Assembly: GCA_963573305.1 (NCBI GenBank)
Contig: OY754339.1
Span: 10,649,941-10,713,940 of the forward strand
Length of the DNA: 64,000 nucleotides
Direction: 5' to 3'
DNA from: Pyrrhosoma nymphula
Taxonomy: Eukaryota; Arthropoda; Insecta; Odonata; Coenagrionidae
Positions 1-8,482 of the stretch are shown here, in pieces (within the stretch, counting starts at the first letter, position 1; every line of letters starts with the position of its first letter). A model generated the notes under the pieces. The model was given only the letters and a program-made list of their open reading frames with translations. It searched no databases and had not been told where the DNA came from. The position numbers and the translations under genes were made by a program.

Positions 1-3
1 TGA

Positions 4-564
4 ATTCTTATGCAAAAATACGACGGGCAAAACAAAGTGGTCGCGTATTACAGCAAACGTACGTCTCCCACCGAAGCGAAGTATCATTCGTATGAATTAG
101 AAACTTTGGCCATAGTTAATTCCCTTAAGCATTTTCGAGTGTACCTGATAGGGATAAAATTTTTAATTGTCACCGATTGCAACTCTGTTAAAGCGACTGT
201 AAATAAGCGAGATATTGTACCTCGAATCGCCCGATGGTGGACATATATGCAGGATTTCAATTTTGAAATAATTTACCGCAAAGGCTCTAGCCTAAGCCAT
301 GTTGATTACCTTAGCCGTAATCCCGTTTCCGTATTTAGAACTTGTCGGCACGATTCGTGGTTGCATATCGAACAAAAAGGCAACGCGGAAATTCAGCAGA
401 TGCTTTCTGAGTTACGCGAGGGAAAATTAGACTCAAACCAATACGTTGAGAAAGATGGGTTGCTTTGTCACCAACAGGTTATGAAAGATAAGCGGAAAGT
501 AATACGCTATTACGTCCCCCGCCAAAGTAGACTTGGACTCTTACGTTCATTTCATGACGAGTAA
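4..564 (+). pseudogene. gypsy pol relic: RNase H end and integrase start
   Basis: The segment begins inside the RT/RNase H junction; the codon at 1-3 is a stop where the family normally has glycine. RNase H landmarks are visible: YYSKR, the acidic YELETLAIV segment, VTDCNSVK, and a HVDYLSRNP terminus resembling the usual A-D-x-LSR. The connector to integrase follows, ending in FHDE before a TAA at 562-564. The frame continues directly after that stop into the integrase zinc-binding region (CHIGIEKT), so this is a nonsense mutation, not a gene end. The ATG at position 10 is internal to the old protein and is not a true start. Confidence 0.85.
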
Positions 565-1152
565 TGTCATATCGGAATAGAGAAAACGATAAATTCGATT
601 TTGTTGCATTTCTGGTTTCCGCGATTGAGACAGTTTGTTAAAAATTACGTCAAACATTGTCTAATTTGTGCTGTTAAAAAGACTCGTACTGGTCCCTTGC
701 AGGGACTTGTCACATTACCGGAAAAACCTTCTGTCCCAATGCACACGATACATGTCGATTGCCTTGGTCCTTTGCCTGTATCAACTGATGGATACAAACA
801 TGTCCTTGTGCTGATTGATTCCTTCACAAAATATTGCAACTTGATTGCGCTAAAATCTGTAAAGGCTGATGAAACTCAGAGGGCCCTGCAATTCTTTATT
901 TCTTGTTTTGGAACCCCAAAAGTGATTATTATGGACAGTGGTACCAACTTTCATAATTTGTCAATTACTAAATGTCTTGATGAATGGAACATTCAATATC
1001 ATTTTATTACACCCGATATTCATAGAGCAAATGGGCAAGTTGAGAGATACATGAGAACAATAATGAACTTGATAAGAATCGAGACGAGGTTGAAGTCAGA
1101 ATGGCCGAGCGTTCTGTGGAGGATACAGTTGGTCTTGAACACTACTTTGTAA
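565..1152 (+). pseudogene. gypsy integrase zinc finger and catalytic core (broken)
   Basis: Continuation in the same frame. The HHCC zinc-binding region is seen as CHIG, LLHFWFP and CLIC. The catalytic triad is present in IHVDCLGP (first Asp), IIMDSGTNF (second Asp) and ANGQVERY (Glu), with 35 residues between the last two, the DD35E spacing of retroelement integrases. Integrase would insert the element's cDNA into host DNA. The frame ends at TAA 1150-1152 inside the conserved NTT-x-x-KATG motif, then resumes unchanged. With two nonsense codons this copy cannot make a functional enzyme. Confidence 0.85.
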
Positions 1153-1608
1153 AAAGCGACCGGTGTCAGTCCGCTTCAGGTACTGATGGGTATAAAAGCT
1201 ACCACCCCACTTATACAAGCTGCTTCAAATGATTTGTCACATGATTTAACACCTGCCAGAAATATGAACGTTGACAGGAGGCGTGTAAGCGAACGACTCC
1301 GGCCAGACGAATCGTCCCGCGCTGGAATGAACTTCAAAAGGCGTGACACCATGCAGTACCAAGTTGGGGACTTCGTGCTGCTACACCGGGCGAGCAAACT
1401 TCACGCGAGCAAGACGGACTTCGAGTTTCTTGGACCTTACGAGATCCGGGAGGTCACACGTGAAGGCCGCTATGGATTGAAGCGGGTTGGTGCCGGCAGG
1501 CACAAGATCATTAAGGCAGTTAAGGAGCAGCTGCGATCATGGCCGAAGGATTGGACGGCGGCGACTGACATGAATGATCTCATCACTCTCCTTGAGAGTG
1601 CACATTGA
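1153..1608 (+). pseudogene. gypsy integrase C-terminal GPY/F tail
   Basis: The frame resumes with KATGVSPLQVLMG, a standard end of the integrase core, and runs to TGA at 1606-1608. A GPY/F-type C-terminal module is visible (YQVGDFVLLHR ... FLGPYEIREV). No chromodomain is apparent after it. From about 1260 the DNA becomes clearly more G/C-rich than the preceding 1.2 kb of the same frame, which may reflect a recombinant origin or different constraint. The ATG at 1186 is internal to the ancestral polyprotein. Confidence 0.8.
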
Positions 1609-2570
1609 TAATGGGTAAGGACAGTTCTGATTGTATTCTGAAGTACCTTGTACATTAAAGCGTGGAGACGTACTCTATAAAGGTTGAATTCCGAGGTACT
1701 TTGTGCCTCGAAGCGTGGAGACGGACACTCTTGTTGGGATTACAAGGTATTTGATACCTTGAAGCGTGGAGACGGACACTCTTGTTGGCATTCCAAGGTA
1801 TTTGATACCTTGAAGCGTGGAGACGTGCACTCTAATGGTTGAAATCCAAGGTATTTGATACCTTGAAGCGTGGAGACGTACACTCTTATGTTGTTATTAC
1901 GAGGACCTATTGCCTCTTAAGTACAGAGATGAGCACTCTGATTATTTGTTTTGGTTGTCAAATGTCTTGTTTACCCTGAGGCAGGTAGTTGGAATGTTCT
2001 CAGTGTGTGTTTTGTTTTCCGAGGTCTTGAGTGCCTCGTGGTATGGGTCTTATTGCCCCATTAATGCATTATTTTAAAGGTGTGCCTCTAAGTTCCTTGG
2101 GACCAACGAGGGTCCTTGACATGCCTGCTCTGATGACTATAAGTGTGTCCTAGCAGCACTCGTTACAGCTTGATAAACTGGAAATCGCTGATTAAAACGA
2201 CGGGCACGTAAGTTCGCTTTGTGTCCATTATAAACTGTGCTAAGATGAATACTTGTATTTTCAGAGATTTGCTTGTAGCAGTTCCGAGAGCGTAACTGCG
2301 TCAGAATGGCCGTGTTAGCGGCAAGAATTGAAATCCGCGCGGACGCACGAACACCTCAGCGGAAGGATACCTTATCATCTGGCGCAGCGGAATGTGTGCT
2401 ACGGCCCTGAGCTGGAGAAGAGAGCTACCTCGTCTGGAGGCGGTACATAGCTGTATGAGCCCTGGCCTGGGAAGGAGCTCTTGTTGTCTCAGAGGAACAT
2501 ACTTTTTTCAAATAAAGTTTTGAAAAGATAAAAGTCCTTGGCTCACTTGATTTAAATCTAACAATACTCT
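1609..2570 (+). other. putative 3' UTR and LTR of the gypsy relic
   Basis: Noncoding tail after pol. It holds the 52 bp tandem repeats, a TATA-like TATAAA at 2229-2234 and a polyadenylation signal AATAAA at 2512-2517, the order expected for an LTR (U3 repeats, promoter, poly(A) signal). No second copy is in the window, so LTR ends and a target duplication cannot be shown. Confidence 0.45.
1640..1925 (+). repeat. ~52 bp tandem repeat with hairpin in each unit
   Basis: The core GCGTGGAGACG recurs with its variable base at 1661, 1714, 1765, 1816 and 1869, a period of 51-53 bp, with a decayed sixth unit near 1910. Just before each core lies an inverted repeat. Type A is CAAGGTAT-TTG-ATACCTTG; type B (second unit) is CGAGGTAC-TTT-GTGCCTCG. 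Further CGAGG...CCTCG pairs occur downstream near 2019-2038. Changes in one arm are matched in the other. Confidence 0.85.
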
Positions 2571-2819
2571 GACTTTCATAATGACCTACCTCTAACCGGT
2601 AGATTACTCTAATGATGAGCATTATTTCACTTAAATTAATATTTTCCCTAGGAATAATACAGACCATTGTTCTCATTTTATTTTTAAAATCAAGCAGAAG
2701 TAAAAAGCATGATGTAAATGTCGTAACATTAATGATGCATTAATATGGTTTAATATTTTTGAAATACTCAGTAATTGCCTAAAATTACACCCAAAAAGTT
2801 TCAATTTTACTAATTTTTC

Positions 2820-2990
2820 ACGCTGTACACAGAAAACACCTTCACAAACGAAGGATTCGATGTTAATGCGATTTTGTAAAACTTACGGCGATAAGTAATT
2901 TATGTATTTTTAAAAATAGTTGAGAAAGCATACAAACTACAAACAGTTATATCTGTCAAGATTTAAGCGTTATAAATTCCTCAGTTTTTA
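2820..2990. repeat. dispersed repeat R2, copy 1
   Basis: Resembles 29948-30128 in the same orientation. Shared landmarks in order are a CTGTAC/CCGTAC-CTGAAAACAC-like start, a GCGATTyTGTAAAA segment, and ATAGTTGAGAAAGCATACAA versus ATAGTTGAGAAAACATGCAA. No ORF and no recognised family. Confidence 0.55.
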
Positions 2991-3554
2991 AACAATGCCT
3001 GTTTTTGTTCTCTATGTTTAAACAATGTCTTGAATGAATTCGCGCACCCATGGAAAATGGCTGATATATTTTGTCGAAAATATCACGAAAAGTAGTGCGG
3101 TAATGCGCCGATATTTTATTATCTTTGAAATGTGAGATATTTTTATTTATTATGAGGCTAAAAACATTGAATTATATTTTTCTTTGATATCTTGCTCTAA
3201 CAACCTTAAGTGAATCTATTTATGCAACGGAAGTCATGGGACAGGCAGTAATGGAATTTATGCAAGAATTATGTTTCAAATTTTTTACTTAATTAAATTA
3301 TGTTTTTCGGCCCGGGATTATACATTAAGACGAAATCATTTTTAAATAGGTTTTTCCAAATATTGGATTTGGCATTAAACCTTAATGTAGTCAATAATTT
3401 TAATAACGAGAAATATATTACTTTGCGCTTGGAAGAAAATCTTCACATATGTATTCGAATTACTACGAAATATGTTATTAAGGCTATAAGGCTATGTGTC
3501 AAAATTGTACGTAATTGGTAAAAAAAACTAAATCAGTATGACCTGATTTTTAAA
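2991..3554. other. A/T-rich noncoding DNA
   Basis: I see no supported gene. The 73-codon open frame at 3300-3521 has no recognisable domain and an A/T-rich composition like its surroundings. Confidence 0.5.
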
Positions 3555-3652
3555 AACTTTTATCTATGGATATAACTGGTGAGAACGCGCATGTAAAGTT
3601 TCATGCAAATCTGTAAATAAATCGAAACCTCTCCAACCTCCTTAATCGGTAT
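3555..3652 (+). repeat. dispersed repeat R3, copy 1
   Basis: Shares with 27766-27855 (same strand) and 28785-28882 (opposite strand) an ordered set of words: TATCTATxGATAT, CGCATG, AGTTTCATGCAAATCTGT and TCCAACCxCCTTAA. It is noncoding and looks like a dispersed element of unknown class. Confidence 0.6.
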
Positions 3653-3943
3653 GGTATTACGATATTTTCAATGAAAACGCTCAATGTTAATAAACTAATC
3701 TAACATTGAAGGTGTTTTCGGAAATTATAAATCTAACGTATTAGTTCATTAGTGTTCAACTTTTAACTTTCAGTTCAAAGGGTGAGTTTAACCAAAGGAA
3801 AATACTACAATCCAAGCCAACTGTCTTATTTAGCCCTCAGCTTCCCGCGTGGACAAAATTGTGCACAATCACTAAAACATATATTATTAAACCGGCTCTG
3901 TTCTTAAATAAATCATCTTTCCCTCCTGATGAGGCATCATAAA

Positions 3944-4300
3944 AAATGGTATAACTGTTAAAAAAATATTTTATAGACCAAATATACAAAATATTGACTA
4001 ATGAATCGAAAAAAATAAACTTACTTGATTAAAAATATTCTGGAAATGTTTTTATTCAAGTATGTATTGGCCCTCAACTACCTCTATTGATAATTTGACA
4101 GTTAGTTTGACATGAATTATACCATTTCAATGTTCAACTGTTAAAAAAGTATTTTATAGACCAAATATACAAAATATTCACTAATGAAACGAAAAAATGA
4201 ACTTACTTGATTAAAAATATTCTGGATTTTTTAAAAATCAAGTATGTATTGGCCCTCAACTACCTCTATTTAATATTTGACAGTTTCCTTGACAATCCAT
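3944..4300. repeat. tandem duplication, 2 x ~183 bp
   Basis: ACTGTTAAAAAA at 3954 recurs at 4137, and about 150 bp of following sequence matches with few changes, ending in GTATTGGCCCTCAACTACC in both. Each unit also holds an inverted repeat: TACTTGATT pairs with AATCAAGTA about 30 bp on, best preserved in the second unit. Noncoding; possibly the start of a satellite or part of a larger element. Confidence 0.8.
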
Positions 4301-4414
4301 TTGAACGATCAAAACTAAAAATATCAATAGAATATCACCAAAGTGGGTGACGTTTGCCTTGAAGAAATGAAGACACGTGATTGGGATAGAGGTTTGTGTC
4401 AAATGTTTTTATTT

Positions 4415-4512
4415 CCGTTCTCCGATCCTGGTCAAATGATTTATAAATGGCGAATTTCACCCTTTTTGGTGGAAACCCGTGCGCGTGACTGCGCACCAAA
4501 TCATTTCTGAAA
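4415..4512 (+). mobile_element. tRNA-derived SINE (family S1), body
   Basis: The body matches other S1 copies in this window: a decayed box-B end (CGATCCTGGTC), then AAATGATTTATAAATGG, CGAATTTCACCCTTTTTGG and GTGCGCGTGACTGCGCACC. Compare 44070-44238 (reverse strand) and 51150-51255. SINEs are short, RNA polymerase III-transcribed elements mobilised by LINE enzymes. The tRNA-like head of this copy is too decayed to delimit. Confidence 0.6.
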
Positions 4513-4636
4513 TTGCAATGATTTAAAATGTATCATGAGAATTTCTAACAAAATCATCAGATTCAGGCGAGATATCGTGGAACTTCTTCATAACATTAGA
4601 GAAACAATTGCTCTTTTACACAAATTACTGTAATGT

Positions 4637-4674
4637 GTACAACGCGTTTCGGCTCACAGAGCCATCATCAGGTA
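4637..4674 (-). ncRNA. hammerhead ribozyme-like motif
   Basis: Read on the minus strand: CTGATGA (4671-4665), one extra T, stem II GGCTC-TGT-GAGCC, GAAA (4650-4647), the self-complementary segment ACGCGT, then a U-type cleavage position followed by GTAC. Stem I pairs TAC before the core with GTA after it (3 bp). This fits a small hammerhead whose stem III could form only by pairing two RNA molecules. Activity is not shown; the extra T before stem II is a deviation from the textbook core. Confidence 0.55.
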
Positions 4675-4739
4675 TAAGACTATGTTGTAAGAGTGTACAT
4701 CACTCCCACTACACCCCCTCCTCTTACAACTTTGTCCTT

Positions 4740-4777
4740 TACCTGATGATGGCTCTGTGAGCCGAAACGCGTTGTAC
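4740..4777 (+). ncRNA. hammerhead ribozyme-like motif
   Basis: Mirror copy of the motif at 4637-4674: CTGATGA (4743-4749), extra T, GGCTC-TGT-GAGCC, GAAA (4764-4767), ACGCGT, then GTAC. Stem I is TAC/GTA. The core is intact apart from the extra T. Confidence 0.55.
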
Positions 4778-4839
4778 GCATTGAAGCAATTTGTGGAAAA
4801 GTGCAATTGATTCTCTTATATTATTAGAATTTATATTTA

Positions 4840-7377
4840 TACATTAAAAATTAGTAATATATTGTTCGCATCATTTGATTAGGTAGCACTGGATTTCCCG
4901 CCTGCGGAAATCGTACGAGAAGAAGTGAATGGGGACTCCACAAATGGGGACGGATGGGATCGGGACAGTTGAGAATCAGATGAGGTCACTGGGTAGCGTC
5001 AAGACGTTTCAATGAATGAGATTGGCTTCATGTCAAGGCAAAGCTTGCATGGCTGTCATGGCATCATTTGCCTCCATCAAGAGCTCTTCCCATTCCAAGC
5101 CTTCCCTTAAACTTCTTCGCCTGTTTTTCCTCCTCACCGTTTTCCTACATCTCTCCGTCACCAAATCCTCCGTCGTTCCAACTCTCAAATTATCTTCCGA
5201 GAAGGAAAAAACTTCCGCGCGGCAGAACTTTGACAAAGTTTTGACCAGTAGAGGGAGGAAACGTTAAAAAAATAATGATAAAAAATAGAAGAAGACCGGA
5301 ATGCGCCCCAAAGATTACTTGTCAAAGAGTTTGAATATGGTGGTCGATTTTGGATCGCTAAAAAAAATATGACTTGTCGGTTTTTTTCACGGAAGTTTCT
5401 ACTGGGTCATTCCATTTTTATTTTACTTTCTCATTGGGTTGGAATTCTCTTTATATGAAATAAATCATGTACGACTACAATTTTATATGTAAATGTCTAC
5501 GTTGTTGAGGTAAAACTGCTTAAGAACCGAGCGTAATGTTCTATTCGTTTGCAATGGCTAGTCTTACAAACTCGGGACTTATACTCAGCTTTATCATTTT
5601 TCGGGATTTTTTGCTTACTCACGGTGAATCGAGGTGAATTTGTTCTCAATTTCGCCATCTGGCAAAGGAGTCTTTGAAAGAGCAGCGTACGGTACAGCTG
5701 AAAGATTCTTACTCAGATTAACATTAACATTTTACTGGGTATTATACATATTTTCATCATATTAGACAATGTTGCGACCAGGTATAAGGAGACCATTCCT
5801 TAAATATTATTGAAGGTATTATGAAGTTAAATATTAAAAACTAATAACTTTGAAGTAATCAGAGTAAATGGCTCATAGTGATTAATTGTAGCAGCAGCGC
5901 ACAACAATTCCATGCTGAATTGTTAGAAAATAGTTGACAAAACACGCGTACATACATTTTCTTTGTATAAAAGATGGAAGATTAGGTTGGTTCAGCTTTT
6001 AAATTTGTTTCATTTTCTTAGATTAATTTTATCTTTGCTAAAAAAATAGAATACGACCTGTTATGTGGATGCAAATCAAAAGTCAACAAGATACAAGTGA
6101 AACATTACATGATGAAAACAAAAAATGAAAACCGCCTTTGCATTATTATGAAGTTACTTTGCGAAAGACTAGTTCCTGCATTTGATTACAAATATCCATT
6201 GGATTCTTAAATTCAATAAAATTTAAAACAATATTATTAGGATTAATTAGAGAAATTAAATTTAGAAATAAATAATAATGATATAAAAATAATAATATGA
6301 TCACACAATCAATAAATACACTGGACAATATTTTAGCCAAAAAATGTAAAAACAAATATAAAACATCAAATACACGATAAGTTAATTTAGAGTATACTTA
6401 TTTCCGGTAGGGAAACATTGGTAATCTCTTGAAGAGACATAAAAAGATTGGGAGCTATAGACCGTTGGTGAGAAAGCTTTAAAATGTAAATGTAAGACGG
6501 AATCGTGAACTCATGAAACGAAAACATAAGACGCTTGGAAGCAGACCAAAAAAGCGCACAACAAATAAGGATCAGAAAATTAAAATAGATATGGCCCGAA
6601 ACAAGAAAAAAAAGAACTTAAAAACAATTTACATGCAACGCAGGGACACACGTCGATAAAACTCAATGGGTCGATTGAATTACATCATCTTCATACCTAT
6701 GAGGTGTTATAAAAATATATACCCCACAAGTGGCAATAATCCTCTTATAAAAATAAAACCTAACGTGTATTTACTTCCTTGCAAAAATATCTTTTCTTAG
6801 CCAAAGCCCAATATTTGTTAGAGCGTTGATTTATCTACATAGCGCCAAAGCTATTCTTTATTTTACCTGATGATATCACAAATACAAAGAGTATATAAAG
6901 AACTTTAAGTTGAAGTCAAAGATGATTACTAACTCATGGAGACTCGGGAAGATTTTATGTTAATGATAGTGCTAACTATTTAAGTCATGATTTAGTTTAG
7001 ACACTTTTTTATATACCTAATAAATAACTACATTTCGTTATTTGATTACCATCAGTATAGTTATTTAACATAAAGAGTAATTGCAGTTTATTTAGGTATC
7101 CCACGCACAAAAAATACCTAACAAGAATATATTTTCTTTCCGCATCATTTTAATAAGCTGCAATTATTTAGCCTCCGGGTTTATAATGGATAAATTAATA
7201 TTATATATATATATGATATTAAGGAAAACAATTGGACAACTAATATCGAGTTTAACTGGAATGCACGAGAGAAGGAACCCAATAAATGGAAGCAACGAAA
7301 GCCTCTTTAGTTCAAAGCAGATATCCTATAGAAATATTTGTACGACCCTTGGCCGTCAATCAATAACCGTAGGCCCT
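4840..7377. other. A/T-rich noncoding DNA
   Basis: I find no supported gene. Open frames at 5016-5267 and 6146-6355 lack domains and look fortuitous. A short TA run lies at 7200-7214. Confidence 0.5.
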
Positions 7378-7477
7378 TCAGAAACTTGAAAGACCCTGTT
7401 CTTCCGGCAGATCATCGCCACTTCTCTCACACAGGACTGCACCATCCAATGGATACCCACCAGACACACCAATACCT
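7378..7477. other. pyrimidine-rich left flank of the LTR insertion
   Basis: Short C/T-rich host sequence. It resumes in the same style after the 3' LTR at 12946, consistent with one pre-insertion site split by the retrotransposon. Confidence 0.45.
7474..7477. repeat. target site duplication, left copy (ACCT)
   Basis: ACCT directly precedes the TG of the 5' LTR and is repeated directly after the CA of the 3' LTR at 12946-12949. Four bases is usual for gypsy-type integrases. Confidence 0.85.
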
Positions 7478-7564
7478 TGTAACACGCCATTTTGGCCGTG
7501 TTGGCATAAGTATACGATTAAGGACGCCATTGTGTATATTTTAGGAACACGTGCTACCGCGAGG

Positions 7565-7700
7565 CAACAATATCGTCTATGTTATGAAAACAACTTTAAA
7601 CAATACCATTTTCTGTTTACGTAAACAAACTGTAACAATGCCGTCTATGTTATGAAAACAACTTTAAACAATACCATTTTCTGTTTACGTAAACAAACTT
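7565..7700 (+). repeat. 68 bp tandem duplication in U3
   Basis: GTCTATGTTATGAAAACAAC and the following ~45 bases occur at 7575 and again at 7643, period 68. Each unit holds the perfect palindrome GTTTACGTAAAC. Duplicated U3 segments often act as enhancers in LTR elements; that role here is inferred. The same pair is in the 3' LTR at +4560. Confidence 0.85.
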
Positions 7701-7753
7701 ATAATAATGAAAGGGGAATAGCCTATCAGATACGAGAGAAGGGGAGAAAACCT

Positions 7754-7768
7754 GGAATGTTCTAGAAC
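7754..7768 (+). promoter_or_regulatory. heat-shock element (HSE)
   Basis: Three contiguous, alternating 5 bp units GGAAT-GTTCT-AGAAC exactly fit nGAAn-nTTCn-nGAAn, the binding site of trimeric heat-shock factor. It contains the 14 bp palindrome ATGTTCTAGAACAT and sits about 30 bp upstream of the TATA box, a promoter-proximal position. A copy lies at 12314-12328 in the 3' LTR. Heat induction of the element is inferred. Confidence 0.75.
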
Positions 7769-7791
7769 ATACAGGAGGGGAGATGAGAGAG

Positions 7792-7798
7792 TATAAAA
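7792..7798 (+). promoter_or_regulatory. TATA box of the LTR promoter
   Basis: TATAAAA in GAGTATAAAAGGG context. Transcription would start about 25-30 bp downstream (near 7820). The poly(A) signal at 8137-8142 then gives an R region of a few hundred bases. The 3' LTR copy is at 12352-12358. Confidence 0.75.
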
Positions 7799-8136
7799 GG
7801 GATTGTCAAACAAGGAACGCGGCTTCTTCTTCTTCGTCTTCTTAACAAGGGAGCCACAAGAGACGTTTATCGAGTGAAAGTCATACGAGAGTTTTTGCAG
7901 TGATAATTTGCCGGGAGTAAGCAGCTTTGGACAGCAATTACCAACGCCAGTGTCCTGTGTTAAGGAAGGATCCAGGAATCCGATAACCAGATACTGGGGC
8001 ATAGAGTATCGGAAATTCACTTTGTACAATATCCGGTGAAGTAGAACAAACATTATAAATTAATACGAATATATTTGAGAAGGGAACATATATTGATTAA
8101 TTGAGTAACTAAAGTGAATTTGTTTGATAATTGAAG

Positions 8137-8142
8137 AATAAA
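8137..8142 (+). terminator. polyadenylation signal AATAAA in the LTR
   Basis: AATAAA followed by a T/A-rich stretch. The corresponding site in the 3' LTR (12697-12702) would end the element's transcript. Confidence 0.6.
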
Positions 8143-8244
8143 AGGGTTATTATAAATATATGTACTGTTCAAGTGTATCATTTTAGTGCATGAATTAATC
8201 CATTAACCTTTGCCGCCAAGGACTACCAAAAGGATCTCTCTCTC

Positions 8245-8253
8245 AAGGTAAGA
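8245..8253 (+). promoter_or_regulatory. candidate splice donor in the LTR
   Basis: AAG|GTAAGA with the exon end at 8247 is a near-ideal 5' splice site, upstream of the primer site and gag. If used, the genomic RNA would need to escape splicing. No acceptor has been assigned. Confidence 0.4.
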
Positions 8254-8390
8254 AGTGATAAAGTGAAGGGTACCTTTTGTGTGTCGGGCTGATACAAGTA
8301 TATAACGTCGCGTGTTTAGGACCGCGTGAAAGAATAATTATTAGAACCCCTGTGATAAGGAAATTGATAAGGGGGGACTAGTACATTAAT

Positions 8391-8404
8391 TGGCGCCCAG
8401 CGTG
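8391..8404 (+). promoter_or_regulatory. primer binding site, tRNA-Lys type
   Basis: TGGCGCCCAGCGTG lies 5 bases after the 5' LTR. It complements the 3' end of insect tRNA-Lys, ending GGGCGCCA, with one apparent mismatch. This is where minus-strand DNA synthesis would be primed. Confidence 0.75.
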
Positions 8405-8482
8405 TAAGGCCTGACTACTCATTAGGTGAGACCACGAGAACCGGAGAGAAGGAGGATCATCCCGAAGGAGTGAAGAAAGAAG

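Larger units (their letters stand above)
1..2570 (+). mobile_element. Ty3/gypsy LTR retrotransposon relic, 3' part
   Basis: One reading frame (frame 1) carries RNase H, integrase and GPY/F-tail similarity in normal pol order from the window edge to 1608. It is broken by stop codons at 1-3, 562-564 and 1150-1152. A noncoding tail follows, with 52 bp hairpin repeats, a TATA-like site (2229-2234) and AATAAA (2512-2517), and looks like the 3' untranslated region plus LTR. The left end lies outside the window, so no LTR pair can be compared and the right boundary (about 2570) is a guess. The element cannot encode a working polyprotein. The gypsy assignment rests on the integrase motifs and domain order. 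Confidence 0.85.
4585..4836. mobile_element. 250 bp foldback element with two hammerhead-like motifs
   Basis: Two inverted arms of about 110 bp face each other around a centre near 4710. Each carries the same CTGATGA...GAAACGCG module, and the arms share the flanking words AGAGAAxCAATTG, CTTTTxCACAAATT and TGTAAGAG. There is no ORF. The module matches the hammerhead motif in the PLE repeats at 38-40 kb in layout, so I infer a short relative of Penelope-like terminal repeats, but no endonuclease is present. Confidence 0.65.
7478..8385 (+). repeat. 5' LTR (908 bp)
   Basis: Begins TGTAACACG and ends AGTACA. It contains a 68 bp tandem duplication (7565-7700), a heat-shock element (7754-7768), a TATA box (7792-7798), a poly(A) signal AATAAA (8137-8142) and a strong splice-donor-like site (8245-8253). 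Every base I compared matches the 3' LTR at an offset of 4560. The 122-codon minus-strand frame present in both LTRs is a by-product. Confidence 0.95.

Noticed and set aside
7685..8053. 122-codon minus-strand frame, identical copy at 12245-12613
   Set aside because: It is antisense within the LTRs and repeated only because the LTRs are duplicates.
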